Position numbers and translations under genes: made by a program. Below, piece by piece: positions 21,127 to 28,530 of a DNA stretch of 64,000 bases. How positions within the stretch are numbered: position 1 is the first letter of the stretch; each line of letters starts with the position of its first letter. The DNA comes from Ch67 sp041395845 (lineage in GTDB: Bacteria > Pseudomonadota > Gammaproteobacteria > Pseudomonadales > Ketobacteraceae). The notes beneath the pieces were generated by a model, which saw only the letters and a list, made by a program, of their open reading frames with translations, was not told the DNA's origin and ran no database searches. The stretch lies in the NCBI GenBank assembly GCA_041395845.1, contig JAWKZS010000016.1, forward strand, positions 19,787 to 83,786, in the 5' to 3' direction.

Positions 21127-22101
21127 ATGCGCAAGACAGGTTTCATCTGGATGTCAGTACTGGTGTTGTTGGCCGGTCACGCCGGGGCCGCCAATCGTGA
21201 GCAGACCCGCTCGGACGCGCTGGCAGACGCCCTGGCGCAGCCGGAGTGCCGGGCGATCGAACCGTTCTATTGGGAAGTGGGTAATGCCGGCGGCGTGCTG
21301 GCCAGTGGCAGTGCGGGAAGGGATGCACCCGGCCCGTCGACGGTGATGCCGGTTGCCTCCGCCACCAAGTGGCTGTTTGGCGCGTATGTGGTGCAGGTGC
21401 GTGCAGGCCAGCTGACGCCGCAGGATATCCAGGCCCTGGTAATGCAGACCGGCTACGTCAATCACCGGCACCGGCTGTGCGTCAAGCGCCGGGACACAAA
21501 GCAGGCGGCCCTGACCGTGGCGGAATGCTTTGCCGAATCCGCGCTCGCGGGCGGCCGCAATGACGAATTCACCCCGGCGGCAGTGGGGCAGTTCAACTAC
21601 AACGGTGGCCACTTCCAGGCCTGGGCGGTACAGAACGGCCTCGGCGAATTGAACAATGCCACACTTGCCCAGCGTTTCAATGGAGTCTTGGGAACGGAAT
21701 TGCAGATCGGATTTGAGTCACCCCAGTTGGCTGGTGGTGCGCGCATGAGTGGTGCACAGTACGGCCGCTTCCTGCGCAAACTGCTGGCGGGTGAACTGCA
21801 GCTGGGTGCCATGCTCGGGCAGCACGCTGTCTGCACCGATGCCCGTACCTGTCCGGACAAGGCTGGCAAATCACCGCTGCCAACCCCGTTGCACTGGCAA
21901 TACAGTCTGGGACATTGGGTGGAGCCGGATGCCTTCAGCAGTGCCGGTGCGTTTGGTTTTTATCCGTGGATCGCCAGAGACCGTTCCCATTACGGGGTGA
22001 TCGCCCGCGAGACGCGGGCCCTGCTGAACCGGCCGGCGCCGGATTCGGTGGCCTGTGCGATCCAGTTGCGCAAGGCGCTGGCACCGATTGGCGCCAATTA
22101 A
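21127..22101 (+). CDS. Serine hydrolase of the beta-lactamase/PBP fold
   Basis: Exported protein of 324 aa. ATG 21127 was chosen because AGGGAG lies eight bases upstream (the ATG at 21121 is only two bases away). The signal peptide is MRKTGFIWMSVLVLLAGHAGA. The SxxK motif is visible in VASATKWLFGAYV and a YxN in QFNYNGGHF. The KTG equivalent is degenerate (SSAGAFGFYPWI), as in some class-C-like esterases. Four to six cysteines suggest disulfides. It could be a peptidase, esterase or lactamase; resistance should not be assumed. Confidence 0.68.
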   Translation: MRKTGFIWMSVLVLLAGHAGAANREQTRSDALADALAQPECRAIEPFYWEVGNAGGVLASGSAGRDAPGPSTVMPVASATKWLFGAYVVQVRAGQLTPQDIQALVMQTGYVNHRHRLCVKRRDTKQAALTVAECFAESALAGGRNDEFTPAAVGQFNYNGGHFQAWAVQNGLGELNNATLAQRFNGVLGTELQIGFESPQLAGGARMSGAQYGRFLRKLLAGELQLGAMLGQHAVCTDARTCPDKAGKSPLPTPLHWQYSLGHWVEPDAFSSAGAFGFYPWIARDRSHYGVIARETRALLNRPAPDSVACAIQLRKALAPIGAN

Positions 22102-22824
22102 CCGCGTTTGCCCGCTGCAATCGACGTTACGACGGGTTCAAACGGATTGCTTGCAGGCTGGTTCAGCTGTGCCAGGGTGATACGGTCGGCCTGATCCTGG
22201 CTTTTGCGGATATGGGCCAGCATCATGCTGCGGGCGGCTTCCAGGTCCCGTTGCAGAATCCGCTGACAGATGTCGTAATGTTCCTGATAGGTGTCCTGAA
22301 CGCTGGCCTGATCCGGCCAGCCCAGCCGTCGCACCACCCGGATGTTGTCATTGATATCGGCCAGATAGCGCACCAGCACAGGGTTACCGCTGCCCTGGGC
22401 CAGAGCGAGATGAAAGGATTCCTCCGCTTCCTTGATGGTGTCACTGGCATCGCTGCCAAAGCGGCACTCATCGGGATGCCACTGGTCGGCCAGCGCCTGC
22501 AGGTCGGCGTCGCTCATGTGTTCGCAGGCGCGTTCCACCGCCAGCAGTTCGATGGCCACCCGCACATCGTAATAGTGACGGATCTGGCTCAGATCGATGC
22601 CCTGCACAAAACAGCCCTGCTTGGGTCGAATCGTAAAATCTGGTTTTCCACCTCCAGCCGCTGCAGCGCCTCACGCACCGGCGTACGGCTGACCTGAAAA
22701 AGTCCAGCTACCTGGGTTTCGGTGAAGCGGGTGCTCGGCGCACGGCCAGATCCAGAATCATGCTGCGCAGGGAATGGTAAATTCGTTGGGCGCTCACCTT
22801 GTCTGCACAGGTTTCTCCAGCCAA
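22098..22824 (-). pseudogene. FadR-subfamily GntR transcriptional regulator, frameshifted
   Basis: DNA-binding regulator of the downstream divergent operon. The C-terminal FCD domain is intact (YYDVRVAIELLAVERACEHM, FHLALAQGSGNPVLVRYLAD, EHYDICQRILQRDLEAAR). The N-terminal winged helix is present but in shifted frames: SAQRIYHSLRSMILDLAV, then PSTRFTETQVAGLFQVSRTP-VREALQRLEVENQ, then DFTIRPKQGCFVQGIDLSQI. One-base shifts occur near 22735 and 22640. Possible starts are GTG 22797 and TTG 22824. Its stop codon overlaps that of the serine hydrolase. The family usually binds a small carboxylate or related ligand and represses its neighbours. Confidence 0.8.
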
Positions 22825-22877
22825 AGTTTACTTATTCTCATGCCGGCGTCAGTTCAAGCCCTGTTTGGTGGCGTTCG

Positions 22878-22899
22878 TGCACCGGTGTCTGTTGGTGCA
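22878..22899. promoter_or_regulatory. Inverted NtrC-like half-sites upstream of the biuret operon
   Basis: TGCACC (22878-22883) and GGTGCA (22894-22899) are perfect NtrC half-sites but are separated by ten rather than five bases. They lie about 110 bp upstream of the sigma-54 promoter, where an enhancer would be expected. The wide spacing makes NtrC binding uncertain. Confidence 0.38.
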
Positions 22900-23009
22900 T
22901 TTTCACTGCTGTACGGGTCCCCGCCACGTCAGCGGTGAGCCGGTTTTCGATTCTATCGTATTGATAACATCATCTTTATCAGCCTTTAGGCCGCCTGGCT
23001 CAGGCGCTT

Positions 23010-23025
23010 TGGCATGCTCAATGCA
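23010..23025 (+). promoter_or_regulatory. Sigma-54 promoter of the biuret operon
   Basis: TGGCATGCTCAATGCA has GG and GC exactly ten bases apart and matches TGGCAY-N5-TTGCA at all but one position. Transcription would start near 23036, leaving a leader of about 55 nt before the ATG at 23092. Confidence 0.68.
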
Positions 23026-23026
23026 A

Positions 23027-23040
23027 CGTTGTATACAACG
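23027..23040. promoter_or_regulatory. GntR/FadR-type operator palindrome
   Basis: CGTTGTATACAACG is a perfect 14-bp palindrome whose core TTGTATACAA fits the TNGTNNNACNA operators of FCD-type GntR proteins. It covers the predicted start site of the sigma-54 promoter, so bound regulator would block initiation. Confidence 0.62.
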
Positions 23041-23091
23041 AGCCGGGTGGGGATCTGGCTCAACAACCGTCATCCGTAGGGGAATTCCGGC

Positions 23092-23939
23092 ATGAAACAA
23101 CAGGGCACGACCAAGACACGGACAAAAGGCAGGCGGGCATGCGGGGCCCGATTTTGCTGGATTGGCAGGATGTCTGGTGGCGGCAGACAGTTGGGCCGGG
23201 CTGGCGCAATGGAGCGCCACCAATCTGCAGCGCCGCTGTATGGCGACAACTACCAGAGCATCTATTTCAACAACGATACCGGCAAGCTGGACTGGTGGAC
23301 GATGTGCGCTCGGTGATCACGGTGGAACATGTGAACGGCCGGAAATACGGCGACAACTTCATGTTCTTCGATATCACCAACGCCGATCGCACCACGGAAA
23401 CCGCCACCAGCTATTACGGTGAAATTTCGCCGCGCCTGAGTTTCGGCAAGATGCTGGGCGTGGATCTGAACAAGGGGCTGCTGAACGATGTCCTGATCAC
23501 CACCACGGCGGAAATTGGCGAAGGACTGCGAAATTATCTGTATGGCGTTGCGGTGGATCTGAATCTGCCGGGCTTCGCGTTCTTCCAGTTCAACTATTAC
23601 GTGCGCAACGAGGTCGAGATTTTCAACGGCCCGTCGGAGAACGATACCGGTTACCAGATCACGTTGGCATGGCTCGCGCCCTTCAGCATCGGCACCACGT
23701 CCTGGGCGTTCGAAGGCTTCATCGATTATGCCTACGACGTTGATCCGGGTGCAGACAATATCATCGCCGGCCCCCGTCTGCTGCTGGATGTCGGTGAATT
23801 CTTTGGCGAGAAGGGTGCGTTGCAGGCCGGTATCGAGTACCAGATCTGGCGCAACAAATTTGCCATCGATGATATCGACGAAGATGTCGTGCAGGCGATG
23901 GTGAAATTCATTTTCGATCCTGTGAGGGGCACAGCATGA
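23092..23939 (+). pseudogene. Tsx-like outer-membrane channel, frameshifted
   Basis: Beta-barrel channel of the nucleoside-specific Tsx/OmpK family. The main frame carries ITVEHVNGRKYGDNFMFFDI, EISPRLSFGKMLG, the aromatic barrel strands FAFFQFNYYVRNEVEIF and SWAFEGFIDYAYDV, and ends EYQIWRNKFAI...MVKFIFDP. The N terminus is scattered over three frames: MKQQGTTKTRTKGRRACGAR, then GLAGCLVAADSWAGLAQWSA (leader end), then LYGDNYQSIYFNNDTGKLD, then DDVRSVITVEHV. Breaks are near 23160, 23235 and 23300. First gene after the sigma-54 promoter; it presumably lets small ureides through the outer membrane. Confidence 0.78.
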
Positions 23940-24600
23940 TCACCCGGACGCACAACTGCAGGCGCTGCAACTGCAACGCGCACACACCGCATTGTTGATC
24001 ATCGACATGCAGCGGGATTTTGTCGAACCCGGTGGATTTGGTGCCAGTCTGGGCAACGATGTGCAACTGCTGCGGCGCTGCATCGAACCCTGTCAGGCGG
24101 TGCTGGCCACCGCCCGTGATGCCGGCCTGTTGGTCATTCACACCCGAGAAGGCCATCGGCCCGACCTGAGTGATGCGCCGGTCCAGAAAGTGCAGCGTGG
24201 CAATCCGGCCTTGCGCATCGGTGATGCCGGTCCGATGGGGCGCATCCTGATCCGCGGTGAACCCGGCCACGACATCATTCCGGAACTGTATCCGCTGGAT
24301 GATGAGCCGATCATCGACAAGCCGGGCAAGGGTGCTTTCTACCAGACCGATCTCCATCTGATTCTGCAAAACCGTGCCATCGACACACTGCTGGTGTGCG
24401 GTGTCACCACGGAAGTTTGCGTTCACACCACCGTGCGCGAAGCTAACGATCGTGGTTTGCGCTGTGTGGTGCTGGCGGATTGCTGTGCCTCTTACTTTCC
24501 CGAGTTTCATGAAGTAGCCCTGCGCATGGTGATTGCGCAGGGAGGCATTTTCGGCTGGGTAGCCAGCGCCGAACAATTGCTGCAGGCAATGCAACAGTGA
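23936..24600 (+). CDS. Isochorismatase-fold cysteine amidohydrolase (BiuH paralogue; triuret hydrolase candidate)
   Basis: Soluble amidohydrolase of about 220 aa with the Asp-Lys-Cys triad of the isochorismatase-like superfamily: TALLIIDMQRDFVEPGGFG, IIDKPGKGAFYQTD and CGVTTEVCVHTTVREANDRG. It shares long blocks with the BiuH-like protein two genes on (HTREGHRPDLSD, GDAGPMGRILIRGEPG, IIPELYPLDD) but differs in the substrate loop, so it probably cuts a related amide. Triuret hydrolase TrtA belongs to the same superfamily and is a candidate. The N terminus (HDHPDAQLQALQLQRAHTAL) needs a one-base correction just after ATG 23936; otherwise only TTG 23992 is in frame. The ATG overlaps the channel gene. 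Confidence 0.8.
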
Positions 24601-24639
24601 CCAATCAACACTGACGATGCAAAAAGTGGGGGACAGATC

Positions 24640-26219
24640 ATGACAACAGCTACATTCAAACCCAGGCTGTGGGTGCCTGGCGACTGGAACGCGTTCTTTG
24701 GCTTTGGTACCAACATTCTGGTGAACATGCTGGTGCTGACCGGGCTGTTGCGTTACGTGCTGCAGTTGCCGGATGACATCGTGTTCGGGCGCATACTGCC
24801 AGCGTGCGGCCTGATGTTGTGCCTGAGCACATTGTATTACGCCTGGATGGCGTACCGGCTGGCGCAGGAAACCGGACGCACCGATGTGTGTGCATTGCCG
24901 TCCGGCACCAGTGTTCCCCACATGTTTGTGGTGGTGTTCGTGATCATGCTGCCGATCTCGTTGCAGAGTGGCGATCCGATCAAAGGCTGGGAAGCGGGCC
25001 TGACCTGGGTGTTCATCCAGAGTTTCGTGTTGATTGCCGGTGCTTACGTGGCGCCGTTCATTCGCAAGATCACGCCCCGCGCGGCACTGCTGGGCACCCT
25101 GGCCGGTGTGTCACTGGCGTTTATCTCGATGCGTCCGGCGCTGGAAATGTACATGACACCGGTGATCGGCATCGTGTGCTTTGTGATTATTCTGCTGAGC
25201 TGGTTTGGTGGCGTGCGCTATTTTCGCGGCGTGCCAGCGGGCCTTGTTGCTATTGCAGTAGGAACGCTGATTGCCTGGGGTTCCAATCTGTTTGATCTGA
25301 ATTACGGTGGCATGTCGCTGCAGAAGCTCACCAGCGCGCTGACGGACTTCGGTTTTTCTGTGCCGCTGCCTGCATTCGGGCATGTCTTTCCGGCTTTGAA
25401 TTTCTCGGCATCATTCTGATTACCGCCATTCCGTTTGGTATCTATGATCTGGTGGAGTGCATGGATAACGTGGAAAGTGCGGCGGTGGCGGGTGACGATT
25501 ATCCTACCAAACGCGTACTGACCGCTGACGGTGTTATCAGCCTGATTGGCTGCTGCATGGGGAATCCGTTCATCAACGCGGTGTACATTGGTCATCCCGG
25601 CTGGAAATCAATGGGCGGTCGCATTGGTTATTCCGCAGCAACCGGCATCATGGTGATCGTGTTGGCGTGGTTCGGCGTGATTTCGCTAATGTCCTCCATC
25701 ATTCCGCTGGTGGCCATTTCCCCGATTCTGCTCTACATCGGTATGTTGATTGGTGCGCAGGCTTTCCAGGAAACGCCGAAATCACATGCGCCAGCTATTA
25801 TCCTTGCATTGACGCCCCATCTGGCGGCGTGGGGCAAGCTGCAAATCGATAATGCCCTGGGTGCCGCCGGAACCAGCGCTGCGGCCGTCGGTTTCGACAA
25901 ACTCGGGCAGGTGGGCGTATTGTACGAAGGCCTCAGCATCATGGCCGGTGGTGCGATCATCAGTGGATTAATGCTCGGCGCGATCGGTGTGTTCATCATC
26001 GAGCGCAAGTTGTTGCAGGCCGCGATATTTTCCTTTGCTTCAGCAGTGTTCACGTTTTTCGGATTCATGCACGGTGAATCCATCGGGATTGCTGAATCTC
26101 CCGTGCTGGCCTGCGCGTATCTTGCCATCGCAGCGGTCATGCTGGGCATGCATTACCTGGCCCATGCAGAAGAAAAGCCAGCGGCCATTCCGGCCCATGG
26201 CACCGAAGTGTCGGCCTGA
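24640..26219 (+). pseudogene. NCS2-type (AzgA-like) permease, single frameshift
   Basis: Inner-membrane permease of about 526 aa with some 12 hydrophobic segments. GGGGGA lies six bases before the ATG. Features are TGRTDVCALPSGTSVPHMFV in the first half and IPFGIYDLVECMDNVESAAV plus ISLIGCCMGNPFINAVYIGH in the second, the NCS2/AzgA-style inverted-repeat halves with helix-capping motifs. One base is lost near 25388-25396 (PAL/EFLGIILITAIPFG), splitting the gene. Lying between two ureide amidohydrolases, it most likely imports their substrate (biuret, triuret or a relative) rather than a purine. The transport assignment rests on context only. Confidence 0.78.
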
Positions 26220-26233
26220 CCAGGAGGAACAGC

Positions 26234-26926
26234 ATGAGCGCCGTGTTTGTTGACTCAACGCCTTACCGCTGGCCGTACAATGGCGATCTGCGGCCGGACA
26301 ATACTGCCCTGATCGTCATCGATATGCAGACCGATTTCTGTGGTGTGGGCGGTTACGTGGACACCATGGGATACGACATCAGTCTGACCAGGGCGCCCAT
26401 CGAACCGATTCGCGGGCTGCTGGATGTCATGCGCAAAAAAGGTTTTCTGATTGTGCATACCCGCGAAGGACACCGGCCGGATCTGGCAGATCTGCCGGCC
26501 AACAAGCGCTGGCGCTCACGGCAGATTGGCGCAGGGATCGGTGATGCCGGTCCCTGCGGCAGGATTCTGGTGCGCGGCGAACCGGGCTGGGAAATCATTC
26601 CGGAACTGGCGCCGCTGGAGGATGAGATCATCATCGACAAGCCGGGCAAGGGTTCGTTCTGCGCAACGGATCTGGAATTGATTCTACGCCTGAAAGGTAT
26701 AGACAATATCGTGCTTACCGGCATCACGACGGATGTGTGTGTCCACACCACCATGCGTGAAGCCAATGATCGCGGCTTTGAGTGTGTGTTGGTGGCGGAC
26801 TGCTGCGCAGCCACCGATATCAAAAATCACAACGCTGCATTGCACATGATTCATATGCAGGGTGGCGTGTTCGGTGCGGTGACCACATCGACAGCGCTTG
26901 TCACGACCTTGCTGGAGAATTACTGA
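26234..26926 (+). CDS. biuH: Biuret amidohydrolase
   Basis: Cysteine hydrolase of 230 aa that converts biuret to allophanate and ammonia. AGGAGG is seven bases before the ATG. The sequence follows the characterised Rhizobium BiuH from its N terminus (YRWPYNGDLRPDNTALIVID) onward. The catalytic triad falls at Asp30, Lys136 (IIIDKPGKGSF) and Cys169 (GITTDVCVHTT), each six residues before the positions I recall for the Rhizobium enzyme (36, 142, 175). Substrate-loop blocks DLADLPANKRWRSRQIGAGI and GDAGPCGRIL also agree. Allophanate must be split by an allophanate hydrolase, likely encoded with the guanidine carboxylase beyond the left edge. Confidence 0.88.
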   Translation: MSAVFVDSTPYRWPYNGDLRPDNTALIVIDMQTDFCGVGGYVDTMGYDISLTRAPIEPIRGLLDVMRKKGFLIVHTREGHRPDLADLPANKRWRSRQIGAGIGDAGPCGRILVRGEPGWEIIPELAPLEDEIIIDKPGKGSFCATDLELILRLKGIDNIVLTGITTDVCVHTTMREANDRGFECVLVADCCAATDIKNHNAALHMIHMQGGVFGAVTTSTALVTTLLENY

Positions 26927-27286
26927 TTGAACCAGGAAGTAACCCATTGGGTACTGCGGGGATTGCTGGATGCCGAGGCGGACTTTGCCAGACTGGGCTG
27001 GCGGCCGTTTCACCCCGGCGTGGATATCGTCGAACTTTATCCGGCGTCGGCAGATGGTGCCCATGCGGCGCTGTTGCGCTACGCGCCGGGCGCAAATGTG
27101 CCGATGCATGTGCACGCTGGCTTCGAACACATTCTGGTGTTGCGCGGTCAGCAGGAGGATGAGTCGGGTGTGTATCCCGCCGGGACGTTAGTGATTAATC
27201 ATCCTGGTACACGACACCGGGTGAAAAGTGCTGAAGGGTGCGTGGTGCTGGCGATCTGGCAGCGGCCGGTGCAGATACTGGATTAG
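26927..27286 (+). CDS. ChrR-like cupin protein
   Basis: Single-domain cupin of 119 aa starting at a TTG that directly abuts the biuH stop, with GGAG ten bases upstream. The metal-binding signature is NVPMHVHAGFEHILVLRGQQ (His-x-His-x5-Glu) followed by GTLVINHPGTRHRV. This is the layout of ChrR-type anti-sigma cupin domains, without the zinc-binding N-terminal part. It is the last gene of the operon; a ligand-sensing or accessory role is possible, but nothing in the sequence fixes it. Confidence 0.75.
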   Translation: MNQEVTHWVLRGLLDAEADFARLGWRPFHPGVDIVELYPASADGAHAALLRYAPGANVPMHVHAGFEHILVLRGQQEDESGVYPAGTLVINHPGTRHRVKSAEGCVVLAIWQRPVQILD

Positions 27287-27345
27287 CCGTGAATCCTGAG
27301 GGCAACGGATTGGGTGATCATCGTCGCGTGCTGCATCGGAGAAAT

Positions 27346-27367
27346 CCTGCCCGCGTGTGCGGGCAGG
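27346..27367. terminator. Bidirectional hairpin closing the biuret operon
   Basis: CCTGCCCGC (27346-27354) pairs with GCGGGCAGG (27359-27367) across a GTGT loop, a perfect 9-bp GC-rich stem between two convergent genes. Only a short T-rich stretch follows on the minus strand. Confidence 0.62.
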
Positions 27368-27377
27368 CTGCGATAGG

Positions 27378-28259
27378 TCACTCGCAGGGAATGTTGGTGG
27401 CTACGCTGGTATAGGCGTAAGTGCCGGTGCCAAAGGCGCCAATGTCCAGCAGGTGATTGAGGATGTTATCTGCAATCCGGCTTGCTGCAACCGAGGTGAC
27501 ATGCTGGTTGTCCCAGATAAAACAGCCGCTACCGTTGTAATCCCACAGCACCGAGTTATCGACGTAGGAACATTTGCTGTGATTGCTGCAGGCGGCGCTC
27601 GCATGTGCACGAGCACGTTCCTGGACAAATGCATAGGCCTGGCTGGTGGGGAATTTCTGCGGTCCTGCATATACGATATGGTCGACGGTTTCGATCGTTT
27701 CAAGTTGCGTCATGATATCGTTCAGATCTGCTTCGATGGAGGTCAGGCGATCGTCGCACAAACAGGTTATGGTTTCCGGTGAAGTGTTGTTGGTTGAGTT
27801 GACGCCCCGACAGTCCGCGCGATCAGCGTAATCATCCGCACCGGCTTTACATACATTGCGAATGTTGTTGGCGCCACCGTTCAGCAGGATGGTTTTGATG
27901 TCACCGGCGCCAGCCGGTGGCATTGGGTTGTTGGCTTCTGCTCCGTTCACCACACTCTTGATATAAGCTGTTTTCGCGCCGGACCGTGCCACTTCAAAAT
28001 AGGTCTGTCCGGTCTTTGTAATCATGGCTTTCGGAATGGCGCCATAACCTTGGCCATAATCCCAGAACGAATCACCGACGATGACGACTGGCGTGTCTGC
28101 GACATCATTGGGATGATAAAAATTGCAGCGGGGATCGGATGCTTCGAAGTCGGCCGATTTACATTCGATTTCTTTGGCGCCGCACGCGGCGAGAAAACCT
28201 GTAGTTACCAAAACAGTCAGGCGTGCGAACTTCGCCACACCAATGGTTGCATGCTTCAT
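27378..28259 (-). CDS. SGNH/GDSL-type hydrolase lipoprotein
   Basis: Exported lipoprotein of 293 aa. MKH start at 28259 with AAGGA seven bases upstream; lipobox FLAACG at about residue 22-27. VVIVGDSFWDYGQGYGAI is block I of SGNH hydrolases (nucleophile Ser in GDSF). ILLNGGANNIRNVC fits block III (GxND-like), and CFIWDNQHVTSVAASRIAD gives the C-terminal Asp-x-x-His. At least eight cysteines after the lipobox suggest a disulfide-stabilised surface esterase. Substrate unknown. The gene and its upstream region are more AT-rich than the neighbours, which hints at recent acquisition. Confidence 0.78.
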   Translation of the reverse strand: MKHATIGVAKFARLTVLVTTGFLAACGAKEIECKSADFEASDPRCNFYHPNDVADTPVVIVGDSFWDYGQGYGAIPKAMITKTGQTYFEVARSGAKTAYIKSVVNGAEANNPMPPAGAGDIKTILLNGGANNIRNVCKAGADDYADRADCRGVNSTNNTSPETITCLCDDRLTSIEADLNDIMTQLETIETVDHIVYAGPQKFPTSQAYAFVQERARAHASAACSNHSKCSYVDNSVLWDYNGSGCFIWDNQHVTSVAASRIADNILNHLLDIGAFGTGTYAYTSVATNIPCE

Positions 28260-28530
28260 GAACAATTCCTTGTAAAATTATAAGATAGTATTGGTGCGTT
28301 AGTGTCACCAATGCATCGAGACTACTCGAGGAAAATGTCAGGTAGCTATTCAGCTTGAGCGCAATATGAACAAACGCGCTCAATAAATTTCGAAGTGTGA
28401 AGCAAGTCAACAATTGACGTGTGGTTTGGCGATTATTAATTGAACGTGTTTCTGTTCCGATTAATAAATGGGTGCACGATGTGCATGTGCGGACGACAGG
28501 GCGCGATAAAAAAACATGGTGCTTTTTGAC
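28260..28530. other. AT-rich intergenic region
   Basis: About 270 bases markedly richer in A+T than the surrounding sequence. It holds the ribosome-binding site and probably the promoter of the SGNH gene on the minus strand (TATCTTATAATTTTAC close to the gene). No ORF, tRNA or repeat was recognised. Confidence 0.4.

Noticed and set aside
21127..22101. Calling the serine hydrolase an antibiotic-resistance beta-lactamase
   Set aside because: SxxK and YxN-like motifs are present, but the KTG element is degenerate and overall similarity to known resistance enzymes is not apparent.
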